From: Methylobrevis albus
Lineage (GTDB): Bacteria; Pseudomonadota; Alphaproteobacteria; Rhizobiales; Pleomorphomonadaceae
Direction of reading: 5' to 3'
Length of the DNA: 64,000 bases
NCBI RefSeq assembly: GCF_015904235.1
Contig: NZ_JADZLT010000050.1
Location: 554,763 to 618,762, forward strand
Positions 1 through 9,216 of this stretch are shown piece after piece. The stretch's first letter is position 1. Each line of letters begins with the position of its first letter. The notes beneath the pieces were generated by a model that saw only the letters and a program-made list of their open reading frames with translations, ran no database searches and was not told where the DNA came from. The translations under genes and the position numbers were made by a program.

Positions 1-547
1 AGGCGGTGATGAGGTCGATCGATTCGACCGTGCCGGTGACGTCGCGGATCGCGTAGATGCGCCGGTCGGCGGGGGCGAGGTCGTCGGTCTGGCCGATGAT
101 GGCGCAGCCGACCTCGCGCACCACGCGGCCGAGCAGCGCGGCGTCCGGCTGGCTGCGGTAGCCGGGGATACTGTCGAGCTTGTCGAGCGTGCCGCCGGTG
201 TGGCCGAGGCCGCGCCCCGAGATCATCGGCACGAAGCCGCCGCAGGCGGCGATCGCCGGGGCGAGCAGCAGCGAGACGGTATCGCCGATGCCGCCGGTGG
301 AGTGCTTGTCGAGCACCGGGCCCGGCAGGTCGCGCCAGCCGAGCACCGTGCCGGAATCGCGCATCGCCAGCGTCAGCGCGACGCGCTCGTCCCGGTCCAT
401 GCCGCGGAAGAACACCGCCATCGCAAAGGCGGCGACCTGCTCGGCCGAGACGCGGCCGTCGCCGAGCCCGCCGACGATTTCCGCGATCTCGGCGGCGCTC
501 AGCCGGCCGCCGTCGCGCTTCTTGCGGATGATCTCCTGCGGCAGCAT
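1..547 (-). CDS. deoA: Thymidine phosphorylase, N-terminal part (runs off the left edge)
   Basis: Reversible phosphorolysis of thymidine to thymine and 2-deoxyribose-1-phosphate in the cytoplasm. The 182 visible residues are the alpha-helical N-terminal domain and the start of the alpha/beta domain of the family; the phosphate/nucleoside-binding motif DKHSTGG is at residues 80-86. The family is about 440 residues, so more than half lies outside the window. The ATG at 547 is preceded by GGGAGGGAT. It is the last gene of the leftward series cdd, punA, deoC, deoA, 60 bp after deoC, so the products together turn deoxynucleosides into bases and glyceraldehyde-3-phosphate plus acetaldehyde. Family assignment is secure; only the 3' end is unseen. 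Confidence 0.93.
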   Translation of the reverse strand, partial: MLPQEIIRKKRDGGRLSAAEIAEIVGGLGDGRVSAEQVAAFAMAVFFRGMDRDERVALTLAMRDSGTVLGWRDLPGPVLDKHSTGGIGDTVSLLLAPAIAACGGFVPMISGRGLGHTGGTLDKLDSIPGYRSQPDAALLGRVVREVGCAIIGQTDDLAPADRRIYAIRDVTGTVESIDLITA

Positions 548-561
548 GGCCGATCCCTCCC

Positions 562-582
562 GAACTGGCGTTTCGCCAGTTC
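562..582 (-). other. Perfect hairpin between deoC and deoA
   Basis: GAACTGGCG, three bases, then CGCCAGTTC: a perfect 9-bp stem with a 3-nt loop. It lies in the 60-bp gap between the deoC stop and the deoA start, directly 5' of the deoA ribosome binding site. There is no U-run, so it is not a classical terminator. It could protect or process the mRNA end or set the deoA/deoC ratio. Confidence 0.6.
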
Positions 583-607
583 TAGCCCCGGGACCGGCCC
601 GCCGTCA

Positions 608-1387
608 TCAGTAGGCGGCAGCCGGTGTGCTGCCGTCGCGGCCCTCGATCCGGGCGACGAGCGCGTCGAGCAGGCCGCTGGCGCCGAAGCGGAAGGTGGC
701 CGGCATCGCCCAGTCCGGCCCCATGATGCGGCCCGCGAGGGCGAGGTAGGCGGCGGCGTCCTCGGCCGTCTTGACGCCGCCGGCCGGCTTGAAGCCGACG
801 GGACGGCCGCTGGCGCGGATCGCCTGCAGCATGATCTCGGCGGCGTCCAGCGTCGCGTTGACCGTCACCTTGCCGGTGGAGGTCTTGATGAAATCGGCGC
901 CGGCGGCAATCGCGAGGTCGGCCGCATCGCGGATGCGGGCGGCATCGGCGATCTCGCCGGTCTCGAGGATCACCTTCAGGATCGCCCGGCCGCCGATCGC
1001 CTCGCGCACGCGCATCACCATGGTCTCGGCATAGCCGGCGCGCTGGGAGAGGAACGCCCGCCAGGGCAGCACGAGGTCGATGTCGTCGGCGCCGTCGGCG
1101 AGCGCCGCCCGCGTCTCGGCGAGCGTTCCGGGGATGTCCTCGCCGCCGGCGGGAAAGTTCACCACGGTCGCGACCCGCACCCCTGTGCCGGCGAGCGCCG
1201 CCTTCGCCTGCGCCACGAAGCGCGGATAGAGGCAGACGGCGGCGACAGAGCCGTGCGGCGTCACCGCCCGGGCGCAGAGCGCGTCGATCGCCGTCGGCGT
1301 GCAGCCGTCGGAGAGATCGGTGAGGTCGAGCAGGGCGAGCGCGCGGCGCGCCGCATCGGCCGCCGCCGTCGAAGCCACAGCCGTCAT
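608..1387 (-). CDS. deoC: Deoxyribose-phosphate aldolase
   Basis: Class I aldolase that cleaves 2-deoxyribose-5-phosphate to glyceraldehyde-3-phosphate and acetaldehyde. The 259 residues match the usual DeoC length. The Schiff-base lysine is K168 in GADFIKTSTGK, the catalytic pair includes D102 in GADDID and the lysine in GFKPAGGVKT, and the TIM-barrel pattern is complete. An in-frame Met lies 27 codons further up, but it would overlap punA, and its extension is arginine-rich and unlike the family, so I use the ATG at 1387. It begins 4 bp after the punA stop, consistent with translational coupling in the cdd-punA-deoC-deoA operon. Confidence 0.95.
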   Translation of the reverse strand: MTAVASTAAADAARRALALLDLTDLSDGCTPTAIDALCARAVTPHGSVAAVCLYPRFVAQAKAALAGTGVRVATVVNFPAGGEDIPGTLAETRAALADGADDIDLVLPWRAFLSQRAGYAETMVMRVREAIGGRAILKVILETGEIADAARIRDAADLAIAAGADFIKTSTGKVTVNATLDAAEIMLQAIRASGRPVGFKPAGGVKTAEDAAAYLALAGRIMGPDWAMPATFRFGASGLLDALVARIEGRDGSTPAAAY

Positions 1388-1391
1388 GCCG

Positions 1392-2213
1392 TCACCGCCC
1401 CGCCGCGGCGTAGGCCGCGACGACCTTCGGCAGCAGCCGGGCGAGCTTTTCGGCGCCCTTCGGCGCAACGGCCTTGGTCTCGGCGTGCGAGAGCTCGTTC
1501 CCGGAGAGGCCGGCGGCGAGGTTGGTGATCGCCGAGACGGCGGCGACCTTGAGGCCGAAGAAGCGGGCGAGGATCACCTCGGGCACCGTCGACATGCCGA
1601 CGGCATCGGCGCCGAGGATGCGCGCGGCGCGGATCTCGGCCGGCGTTTCGAACGACGGGCCGGAGAACCACATGTAGGTGCCCTCGGCGAGCTTGATGTC
1701 CTCTTCCGCGGCCGCGGTGCGGAACAGCGCCTGCAGGTCGGGGTCATAGGCGTTCGTCATGCCGACGAAGCGGCGCTCGGACTCTTCCTTGAACAGCGGA
1801 TTGGTGCCGGCGAAGTTGATGTGGTCGTTGATGAGCATCAGTTCGCCCGGACCGACCTCCGGATGCAGGGTTCCGGCCGAGTTGGTCAGGATCACCGCCG
1901 AACAGCCGAGCGAGGCGAAGGTCTCGATCGGCGCGCGCATCGCGGCCGGATCGCCGTGCTCGTAGTAGTGGATGCGGCCCGACAGCACGCAGACGTCGAC
2001 GCCGGCGATCTTGCCGACGATCAGGTCGCCGGCATGGCCGGACACCGTCGACATCGGGAAGCCCGGCAGGCGGGCGAAGGGGATATGGACCGCGTCTTCG
2101 ATCGAACGGGCGAACTCGCCGAGGCCCGATCCGAGCACGAGGCCGACGCGGTAGTCACCCTTGCGGGCTTCGAGGACGGCGTTCGCGGCGACGGCGCCGA
2201 GGTGCTGACTCAT
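1392..2213 (-). CDS. punA: Purine-nucleoside phosphorylase (trimeric type)
   Basis: Phosphorolysis of purine (deoxy)nucleosides to base and (deoxy)ribose-1-phosphate. The 273 residues and the motifs GSGLG (28-32), SGHAG, SGRIHYYE, TNSAG and FSGPSFETPAE are those of the low-molecular-mass trimeric PNP family (PunA/XapA/DeoD2 type), not the hexameric E. coli DeoD family. The start has GGAGGGACGTGA immediately upstream. Its first four bases overlap the last four of cdd (ATGA), and deoC follows after 4 bp, so the genes are coupled. It supplies deoxyribose-1-phosphate; a phosphopentomutase needed to feed DeoC is not seen in the window. Confidence 0.94.
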   Translation of the reverse strand: MSQHLGAVAANAVLEARKGDYRVGLVLGSGLGEFARSIEDAVHIPFARLPGFPMSTVSGHAGDLIVGKIAGVDVCVLSGRIHYYEHGDPAAMRAPIETFASLGCSAVILTNSAGTLHPEVGPGELMLINDHINFAGTNPLFKEESERRFVGMTNAYDPDLQALFRTAAAEEDIKLAEGTYMWFSGPSFETPAEIRAARILGADAVGMSTVPEVILARFFGLKVAAVSAITNLAAGLSGNELSHAETKAVAPKGAEKLARLLPKVVAAYAAAGR

Positions 2214-2617
2214 TCACGTCCCTCCAGGGAAAAGCCCTCCGGCAGCAGCGACGCCATCGTGAAGCTGGCGTGCGCGCCGTCGGGCGCAAAAACGGTGACG
2301 GTGGTGTCCGGCCCGGCAAATTCCGCGAGCCGCTGGCGGCAGCCGCCGCACGGCGTGCAGAACCGCCCGCCGGGGATGCGCGGCGCGACGACGGCGACCG
2401 CCGTGATCGTGCGGCCGCCGGCCATGATCATGTGGGCGATGGCCGAGGTTTCGGCGCACCAGCCCTCCGGATAGGCGGCATTCTCGATGTTGCAGCCGGC
2501 ATGAACGCGGCCGGTCTCGTCCGCGATCGCCGCACCGACGTGGAAGTTGGAGTACGGCGCGTGCGCCTTCGCGCGGGCGGCGACGGCGGCGGCGTGCAGC
2601 TCATCGAACAAGGCCAA
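2210..2617 (-). CDS. cdd: Cytidine deaminase (small tetrameric type)
   Basis: Zinc hydrolase that deaminates (deoxy)cytidine to (deoxy)uridine. Zinc and catalytic residues are visible: C54 and E56 in GWCAE, then C90 and C93 in PCGGC. An ATG at 2671 would give 153 residues but has no ribosome binding site. A TTG at 2617 has GGAGG exactly 5 nt upstream and yields 135 residues, the length of the Bacillus-type tetrameric enzyme, so I choose the TTG. First gene of the nucleoside operon: its stop overlaps the punA start. The 5' end is the uncertain part; the family is not. Confidence 0.9.
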   Translation of the reverse strand: MALFDELHAAAVAARAKAHAPYSNFHVGAAIADETGRVHAGCNIENAAYPEGWCAETSAIAHMIMAGGRTITAVAVVAPRIPGGRFCTPCGGCRQRLAEFAGPDTTVTVFAPDGAHASFTMASLLPEGFSLEGRE

Positions 2618-2769
2618 GGGAACCTCCGTCAGTTGGTAAGGCAGCCTGACGAAACCGGGTGCCGGGCGCATGGGTAGGCCGGTTTTGCCGCGGCCGCAAG
2701 TTCACTTTCGCGGGAGGCGGCGGGCGTCGGGCGCGCCTGCCGCGGGGTATTCGCCCGCGCCGGAGCGCC

Positions 2770-4209
2770 TCAGCCGGGCAGTTGCAGCAGGGCGAGGCCG
2801 GCGACGGCGCTCAGCGTCAGCGTCGCCCCCATGCCGAGCCGGAACCGGTGCATCGCCACCACCGCGGCGACGGAAAGCACCGCGGCGCGCCAGTCGATCG
2901 AGGCGAGCACCGGCACCTCCGGCCCGCGCCCTGGACCAAGCAGCGGCAGCGTCACCACCTCGCGGAACACGACGTGCAGGGCGAACCAGAGCGCGAGGTT
3001 GAGGATGACACCGACCACCGCCGCGGTGATCGCCGACAGGGCGGCGGCGATGCGCCGGTTGCCGCGCACCGCCTCGACATAGGGGCCGCCGAGGAAGACC
3101 CAGAGGAAGCACGGCGCGAAGGTGACGAAGGTGGTGAGCAGGGCGCCGAGCGTGCCGGCGAGCAGCGGATCGAGCCCGCCCGGCGCGCGGTAGGCGGCGA
3201 GGAAGCCGACGAACTGCAGCACGAGGATCAACGGGCCGGGCGTCGTTTCCGCCAGGCCGAGGCCGTCGAGCATCTCGGCCGGCCGCAGCCAGCCGAAGCC
3301 CTCCACCGCCGCCTGGCCGACATAGGCGAGCACGGCATAGGCGCCGCCGAAGGTGACGACGGCCATGAAGCTGAAGAAGCCGGCGATGCTGCTCCAGACA
3401 CTGGCTGGCCCGGTGAGGAGGACGAGCGCGGCGAGCGGGCCGAGCCAGACCGGCAGCCAGACGGCGAGGACACGCAGTGCCCGCGTGGCCGACGGGCGGG
3501 TGTGGCCCAGCCCGCCTGCGGCATAGATCCGGTCGACGAGACCATCCTCGCCGCCCGCGATGTCGCCGGGTTTCGCCACCGCGCCGAACAGCGCCGGAGC
3601 GCCCCGCGCGCCGATCCAGCCGGCGAGGCCGGCGCCGAGCACGATCAGCGGAAACGGCAGGTCGAAGACGTAGATCCCGACGAAGGCGGCGGCGGCGATG
3701 GCGATCATGGCGCGGTTGGCGAGCGCGCGCCGGCCGATGCGGATCACCGCCTCCACCACGACGGCGAGCACCGCCGCCTTGACGCCGAAGAACAGCGCAT
3801 CGACCAGCGGCAGGTCGCGCCAGAGCACGTAGGCGAGGCTGAGGGCGAGCATGACGGCAGCGCCCGGCAGCACGAACAGCAGGCCGGCGACGAGGCCGCC
3901 GGCGGTGCGGTGCATCAGCCAGCCGATATAGGTCGCGAGCTGCTGCGCCTCCGGGCCGGGCAGCAGCATGCAGTAGTTGAGCGCGTGCAGAAACCGCGCC
4001 TCGCCGATCCAGCGCCGCTGTTCGACCAGTTCCCGGTGCATCAACGCGATCTGGCCGGCGGGACCGCCGAAGCTGAGCAGCCCGATCTTCGCCCAGACGC
4101 GGGCGGCCTCGGCAAGGGTGGGGAGGCGGTCGTCGGGGGGGATCGGGTGGGGCGTGGACAGGGCGGGGGCTCCGAGGGGTGGGCGGACTTTTGCGGGTTT
4201 GCGTGACAT
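2770..4209 (-). CDS. chrA: Chromate transporter, long-chain ChrA type
   Basis: Inner-membrane CHR-superfamily protein, 479 residues, built of two homologous halves of about 200 residues. The repeated signature is visible in each half: KIGLLSFGGPAGQ with PGPEAQQ in the first, and FFSFMAVVTFGGAYAV with TTPGPLI in the second. About ten hydrophobic segments are present. Known bidomain members export chromate and confer resistance, but many housekeeping homologues have no tested substrate, so chromate is inferred from the family. It is transcribed toward cdd with a 150-bp gap, so co-transcription is possible but unproven. The N-terminal 30 residues are proline-rich and may be shorter in reality. 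Confidence 0.88.
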   Translation of the reverse strand: MSRKPAKVRPPLGAPALSTPHPIPPDDRLPTLAEAARVWAKIGLLSFGGPAGQIALMHRELVEQRRWIGEARFLHALNYCMLLPGPEAQQLATYIGWLMHRTAGGLVAGLLFVLPGAAVMLALSLAYVLWRDLPLVDALFFGVKAAVLAVVVEAVIRIGRRALANRAMIAIAAAAFVGIYVFDLPFPLIVLGAGLAGWIGARGAPALFGAVAKPGDIAGGEDGLVDRIYAAGGLGHTRPSATRALRVLAVWLPVWLGPLAALVLLTGPASVWSSIAGFFSFMAVVTFGGAYAVLAYVGQAAVEGFGWLRPAEMLDGLGLAETTPGPLILVLQFVGFLAAYRAPGGLDPLLAGTLGALLTTFVTFAPCFLWVFLGGPYVEAVRGNRRIAAALSAITAAVVGVILNLALWFALHVVFREVVTLPLLGPGRGPEVPVLASIDWRAAVLSVAAVVAMHRFRLGMGATLTLSAVAGLALLQLPG

Positions 4210-4290
4210 GGCGGTGACGGGGAGGCAAGGAAGGCGTGAATGGGCCGAGACACGTCACCGGAACATTTTTTTCGCAACGCCGTCTTCGCC

Positions 4291-4456
4291 GCCCACCCCT
4301 CTCCCTGTCCCTCCCCCACAAGGGGGGAGGGGACGCCGGATTTCGCCGACGTTCGTCTCATGACGTTGCAGACCGGTGAGAGGTTGCAAGAGAACAAGCG
4401 CCCGCGTTCTTCGTCCCCTCCCCCCTTGTGGGGGAGGGACAGGGAGAGGGGTGGGC
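4291..4456. repeat. Intergenic inverted-arm repeat, copy A
   Basis: Two 45-nt arms, 4291-4335 and 4412-4456, are exact reverse complements of each other, separated by 76 nt. Each arm contains an internal short palindrome around CCCCCACAAGGGGGG and the core CTCCCTGTCCCTCCCC. It lies between the divergent chrA and hrpB genes and belongs to a family with members near 8984, 9953, 33296, 39359, 57910 and 63906. Confidence 0.85.
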
Positions 4457-4522
4457 CCCGGTCCGCAGCCGGCGTCGCGCCCTCCCCTTGCATGGAGCGC
4501 CGGCCGGGGCGACAACGCGGCG

Positions 4523-7003
4523 ATGTCCTTGCCCACCGCCCCTTCCCTGCCGATCGATGCCGTGTTGCCGGAGCTCGTCGCGGCGCTGGCGCGGACGGAA
4601 AAGGCCGTGCTGGTGGCGGCGCCCGGCGCCGGCAAGACGACGCGGGTGCCGCTGGCGTTGCTGGCGGCGCCATGGCGCGGCGACGGGACGATCCTGCTGG
4701 TCGAGCCACGCCGCATCGCGGCGCGCGCCGCGGCGCGGCGGATGGCGGAGACGCTGGGGGAGAGGGTCGGCGAGCGGGTCGGCTACCGGGTGCGGCTCGA
4801 CGCCGAGGTGTCGGAGGCGACGCGGATCGAGGTGGTGACCGAGGGCCTGTTCACCCGGCGCATCCTCGACGATCCGGAGCTTGCCGGCGTCGCCGCGGTG
4901 ATCTTCGACGAGTTTCACGAGCGCAGCCTCGACGGCGACTTCGGCCTTGCGCTGGCGCTGGAGGCGGCCGCGGCGCTCAGGCCGGAGCTGCGCATCCTGG
5001 TGATGTCGGCGACGATCGACGGCGCGCGGGTGGCGCGGCTGCTCGGCGACGCGCCGGTGATCAGCTCCGAAGGCCGCGCGTTCCCGGTCGAGACCCGGCA
5101 CGTCGCGCGCGATCCGGCGCTCAAGCTGGAAGACCAGGTGGCGGCGGTGATCCTCCGGGCCCTCGGCGAGGATCCGGGCTCGGTGCTCGCCTTCCTGCCG
5201 GGACAGGCGGAGATCCGCCGCACCGCCGAGCGGCTCGGCAGCCGGCTGCCGGCGGACACCGAGATCGCGCCGCTCTATGGCGCGCTCACCGCCGCCGAAC
5301 AGGACCGGGCGATCCGGCCGGCGGCGCCCGGACGGCGCAAGGTGGTGCTGGCGACCTCGATCGCCGAGACCTCGCTCACCATCGAGGGCGTGCGCATCGT
5401 CGTCGATGCCGGCTATGCGCGCGGGCCGAAATACGAGCCGGCGACGGGGCTGACCAGACTCGAAACGACACGGGTCTCGCGGGCCGGCGCCGACCAGCGC
5501 CGCGGCCGTGCCGGGCGCACCGAGCCCGGCGTCTGCTGGCGGCTGTGGGCGGAAGCGCAGACCGGGGCGCTCGCCGCCTTCGACCGGCCGGAAATCCTCG
5601 AGGCCGACCTCGCCGGCTTCGCGCTCGACCTCGCCGTCTGGGGATCGGCCGATGCGGGGGGGCTCGCCTTCCTCGACCCGCCGCCGGCGGCGGCCTTCAC
5701 GGAGGCGCGGGCGCTGCTTGCCGACCTCGGCGCGCTCGATGCGGACGGGCGGGTGACAGCGGCGGGGCGGCGGCTCGCCCGGCTGCCGCTGCACCCGCGC
5801 CTTGCGCACATGGTGGTCGCCGCCGGGCCGGAGGGCGACGGCCGGCTCGCCGCCGAGATCGCGGTGCTCGTCTCCGAACACGGGCTCGGCGGCGACGGCA
5901 CCGACCTCGCCGACCGGCTGCGGCGGTTCCGCGCCGAGCGGGGTCCGCGCGCCGACGATGCGCGGGCGCTGGTGCGGCGCTTCGCGCGGCTCGCGGGCGG
6001 CGACGGCAGCGGGGCCGGCGCCGGCGACGAGGCGCGGCTCGGCCGCCACCTCGCCCGCGCCTATCCCGACCGGGTGGCGCAGGCGCGCGGCCGGCGCGGC
6101 GAGTTTCGCCTCGCGAACGGCCGCGGCGGCGCGCTGCCCGAAACCAGCCCGCTGGCGGGAAGCGCGTTCCTCGTCGTCGCCGACCTGACCGGCCCGGCGC
6201 AGGCGTCGCGCATCCGGCTTGGCGCAGCGATCGAGGCGGCGGAGGTGGAGGCGCTGTTCGGGACCCGCATCCGGCGCGAGGAGACGCTGCGCTTCGACGC
6301 GGCGGCGCGGGCGGTGCGGGCGCGCGTGGTGCGCCGGCTCGGCGCGCTGGTGCTGTCGGAAGAGCCGCTGGCCGAGCCCGACCCCGGCGCGGTGGCCGCG
6401 CTGCTCGTCCGCGAGGCGGCGGCGCGCGGCCTCGACCGGCTGCCGTGGACGAAGGAGCAACGGGCGCTCCGGGCGCGGGCGACGTTCCTCGCCGCGACGA
6501 TCGGCGGCGACTGGCCGGATCTTTCCGAATCGGTGCTCGCGGCCACCGCGGAAGATTGGCTGGCGCCGCAGATCCACGGCAAGGCGCGGCTCGACGCGAT
6601 CGACGCCGACGACCTCGGCCGCGCGCTCGACGGGCTGCTGCCGTGGGCGCGGCGGCGCGAGATGGAGGCGCTGCTGCCGTCGCACTTCGACGCGCCTTCG
6701 GGCTCGCGGCTGCCGATCGACTACGGCGCCGAGAACGGGCCGGCGCTGGAAATCCGGGTGCAGGAACTTTTCGGCCTCGACCGGCATCCGAGCGTCGCCG
6801 GCGGCAAGCTGCCGCTGCTGCTCGTGCTGCTGTCGCCGGCGCATCGGCCGATCCAGACGACGCGCGACCTGCCCGGCTTCTGGCGCGGCTCGTGGAAGGA
6901 CGTCGCGAAGGATCTCAAGGGCCGTTACCCGAAGCACCCCTGGCCGGACGACCCGCTGGCGGCGCCGGCGACGAGCCGGGCCAAGCCGCGCGGGACGTCG
7001 TGA
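4523..7003 (+). CDS. hrpB: ATP-dependent helicase HrpB (DEAH family)
   Basis: Superfamily 2 DEAH/RHA-type helicase of 826 residues, the normal HrpB length. In order: Walker A APGAGKTT (33-40), motif II DEFHE, motif III SAT, motif V around TSIAETSLTIEG, motif VI QRRGRAGR, then the HA2-like region and the HrpB-specific C-terminal domain. HrpB is conserved in proteobacteria and its exact cellular RNA or ribonucleoprotein target is not settled. The reading frame is open far upstream through repeat copy A, but the ATG at 4523 starts the family-like sequence. It is a single gene, followed after about 200 bp by a chemoreceptor gene with its own leader. Confidence 0.95.
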   Translation: MSLPTAPSLPIDAVLPELVAALARTEKAVLVAAPGAGKTTRVPLALLAAPWRGDGTILLVEPRRIAARAAARRMAETLGERVGERVGYRVRLDAEVSEATRIEVVTEGLFTRRILDDPELAGVAAVIFDEFHERSLDGDFGLALALEAAAALRPELRILVMSATIDGARVARLLGDAPVISSEGRAFPVETRHVARDPALKLEDQVAAVILRALGEDPGSVLAFLPGQAEIRRTAERLGSRLPADTEIAPLYGALTAAEQDRAIRPAAPGRRKVVLATSIAETSLTIEGVRIVVDAGYARGPKYEPATGLTRLETTRVSRAGADQRRGRAGRTEPGVCWRLWAEAQTGALAAFDRPEILEADLAGFALDLAVWGSADAGGLAFLDPPPAAAFTEARALLADLGALDADGRVTAAGRRLARLPLHPRLAHMVVAAGPEGDGRLAAEIAVLVSEHGLGGDGTDLADRLRRFRAERGPRADDARALVRRFARLAGGDGSGAGAGDEARLGRHLARAYPDRVAQARGRRGEFRLANGRGGALPETSPLAGSAFLVVADLTGPAQASRIRLGAAIEAAEVEALFGTRIRREETLRFDAAARAVRARVVRRLGALVLSEEPLAEPDPGAVAALLVREAAARGLDRLPWTKEQRALRARATFLAATIGGDWPDLSESVLAATAEDWLAPQIHGKARLDAIDADDLGRALDGLLPWARRREMEALLPSHFDAPSGSRLPIDYGAENGPALEIRVQELFGLDRHPSVAGGKLPLLLVLLSPAHRPIQTTRDLPGFWRGSWKDVAKDLKGRYPKHPWPDDPLAAPATSRAKPRGTS

Positions 7004-7211
7004 TTCGAAAGGACGGCGCGGCGCGCGCTTCCGCCATCCGTAGACTTACGTAATGAAAGAGGATGACGGGCGGTTGCCGCAGAATTCATAGACGCACAAA
7101 CACCTACGGACCTGTGCCCCGGACGAAATTAGCCAATTGTTAGCTCTGATCGCTCAATTTCTGGTCATCATAACAACTCGTCTTCCATCGACCGGAAACT
7201 GGAACAGGACC

Positions 7212-8897
7212 ATGCGCTTTCAGGATATCAAGATCGCCTACAAGATCGCAGCGGTCGTGCTGCTGATGGGAGCCGTGTCGGTCTTTTCCGCGGTCTATGG
7301 CGGCGACAAGATGATCGAAGTCGATACTGCCAATACCGCCGTGATGAACGGAGAGTATACCGCTGCGCTCGAGATCGCGCGCGCCAACCAGCGCGTCTAC
7401 CGCCTCGGCGACGTCGCCTACCGCTCGTTTTCGCGCAACGAACCCGACCAGATCCGGGAGATCCTGAAGCGCTTCGCCGACGTTCGGGGCGAGTTCGTCG
7501 AGCGGCTCGACACCGCCGTCGCCGCGGACCCCGAGCTCGCCGCGACGCGAGACTCCTATCTCGGGCGATTCGACCAGGTGATCGCGACCGCCGAAGCCAG
7601 CGTCGCCTTCGCGATCGACGGCAATCGCGACGAGGCGCGCAAGCGGCTGCAAGAGAACTTCGACCCGGCCCTGACCTCGCTGCGTGACGAGATGCGGCAG
7701 AAGATGGAAGGCCTCATCGACAGCGCCCACGAGGCGTCCGACGCCGCAACGGTCATGGCGCACGACGCGGCGAACCTCAACTACATCGTGGTCGGCAGCG
7801 CCCTGATCGGCGCCCTCGGCCTCGGCATCGGCGTTGCCGTGTTCGCGATCTCGCGGCCGCTGCAGAACACCGCCAAGATCATGGAGCGGCTCGCCGCCGG
7901 CGACCTCGCCGTCGACATCACCGGCCGCGACCGCAAGGACGAAGTCGGCCTGATGGCGCGTTCGGTCGAGGTGTTCAAGCAGAACGCGATCGCCGTGAAG
8001 GCGCTGGAGACGGAACAGGAAGCTGCCAAGGCCCGCGCCGCGGCCGAGCAGAAGGCCGCGATGAACCGCATGGCCGACGACTTCGAGGCGGAAGTGATGG
8101 GCATCGTGCGCACGGTGTCGGCCGCCGCGTCGCAACTGCAGCAGAACTCCGCCGCCATGAGCGCTGCCGCCGAGGAGACGAACCGGCAGTCGAACGCCGT
8201 CGCCGCCGCCTCGGAACAGGCCTCGGTCAACGTGCGCACCGTGGCCGCCGCGGCTGAGGAACTGTCGAGCTCGATCGGCGAGATCGGCCAGCAGGTCACC
8301 AACGCCGCGACCGTCTCGGGCCGCGCCTCCGACCAGGCCCAGGCGACCAGCACCGCCGCGGCCGGCCTCGTCGCCAATGCGCAGCGCATCGGCGAGGTGG
8401 TGAACCTCATCAGCGAGATCGCGGCGCAGACCAACCTGCTCGCGCTCAACGCCACTATCGAGGCGGCGCGCGCCGGCGAGGCCGGCAAGGGCTTCGCGGT
8501 GGTCGCGACCGAGGTGAAGAACCTCGCCGCGCAGACCGCCAAGGCGACCGGCGAAATCTCGGCGCAGATCGGCGCCGTGCAGGCCGGCACATCCGACGTC
8601 GCCGGCGCGATCGCGATGATCGGCGGCACCATCAAGGAGATCAACGAGATCTCCTCCTCGATCGCCTCGGCGGTGGAAGAGCAGAACGCCGCGACCGGCG
8701 AGATCGCCCGCAACGTCGACGAAGCGGCGCGCGGCACGACGGAAGTCTCCACCAACATCGTCGGCGTCAGCAAGGCGGCGGACGACACCGGCCGCGTCGC
8801 CGGCCAGATCACCTCGGCCGCGAGCGACCTCGCCCGCCAGGCCGAAGCCCTGCGCACCCAGGTCGACGGCTTCATCCGCCGGGTGCGGGCCGCCTGA
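7212..8897 (+). CDS. Methyl-accepting chemotaxis protein
   Basis: Transmembrane chemoreceptor of 561 residues. Layout: TM1 at about 11-30, a roughly 160-residue helical periplasmic domain of the four-helix-bundle type, TM2 at about 195-215, HAMP, and a long signalling coiled coil whose hairpin tip carries the conserved [20 protein letters not shown] motif. There is no C-terminal pentapeptide for CheR/CheB docking (it ends FIRRVRAA). No che genes lie nearby, so it works with an array encoded elsewhere. The ATG at 7212 is used because the next start upstream (7137) would put an atypical hydrophobic stretch before TM1. Ligand unknown. Confidence 0.93.
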   Translation: MRFQDIKIAYKIAAVVLLMGAVSVFSAVYGGDKMIEVDTANTAVMNGEYTAALEIARANQRVYRLGDVAYRSFSRNEPDQIREILKRFADVRGEFVERLDTAVAADPELAATRDSYLGRFDQVIATAEASVAFAIDGNRDEARKRLQENFDPALTSLRDEMRQKMEGLIDSAHEASDAATVMAHDAANLNYIVVGSALIGALGLGIGVAVFAISRPLQNTAKIMERLAAGDLAVDITGRDRKDEVGLMARSVEVFKQNAIAVKALETEQEAAKARAAAEQKAAMNRMADDFEAEVMGIVRTVSAAASQLQQNSAAMSAAAEETNRQSNAVAAASEQASVNVRTVAAAAEELSSSIGEIGQQVTNAATVSGRASDQAQATSTAAAGLVANAQRIGEVVNLISEIAAQTNLLALNATIEAARAGEAGKGFAVVATEVKNLAAQTAKATGEISAQIGAVQAGTSDVAGAIAMIGGTIKEINEISSSIASAVEEQNAATGEIARNVDEAARGTTEVSTNIVGVSKAADDTGRVAGQITSAASDLARQAEALRTQVDGFIRRVRAA

Positions 8898-8920
8898 GGA
8901 CGGGATTGGGTTGACGGATC

Positions 8921-8956
8921 GAAGCGGCGCCGGAGCGATCCGGCGCCGCTTCTTTA
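8921..8956 (+). terminator. Rho-independent terminator after the chemoreceptor gene
   Basis: A perfect 14-bp stem (GAAGCGGCGCCGGA / TCCGGCGCCGCTTC) with a GCGA loop, followed by TTTAT, 24 bp after the stop codon. Confidence 0.85.
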
Positions 8957-8983
8957 TGGTGGTGGGGCTGGGCTCTGCCGTGC

Positions 8984-9153
8984 GGCCTCCCCCCTCCCTG
9001 TCCCTCCCCCGCTTCGCAGGAGAGGGGACGATGGGCGATAAGCCTTTCGAACAACGGTCGTTTCGCCGAATCGAAGCGTTGCTGAAGATGGTGCCCTAAC
9101 CTCCTTCGTCCCCTCTCCTGCGAAGCGGGGGAGGGACAGGGAGGGGGGAGGCC
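8984..9153. repeat. Intergenic inverted-arm repeat, copy B
   Basis: Arms 8984-9030 and 9107-9153 are exact 47-nt reverse complements around a 76-nt spacer. The arm centre reads CCCCGCTTCGCAGGAGAGGGG instead of the CACAAG centre of copy A. Arms and spacer resemble copy D at 33296. It lies between the convergent chemoreceptor and urtE genes. Confidence 0.85.
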
Positions 9154-9216
9154 ACGCGGCACGATCCTGCCGATCCGTTGGCCAGCCTGCGAGATGGGCG
9201 ACCTGGGTCCGCCCCC

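Noticed and set aside
4240..4522. Extended N-terminus for HrpB starting at 4240 or 4376
   Set aside because: The extension reads through repeat copy A and encodes no family-like sequence; the ATG at 4523 begins the conserved helicase.
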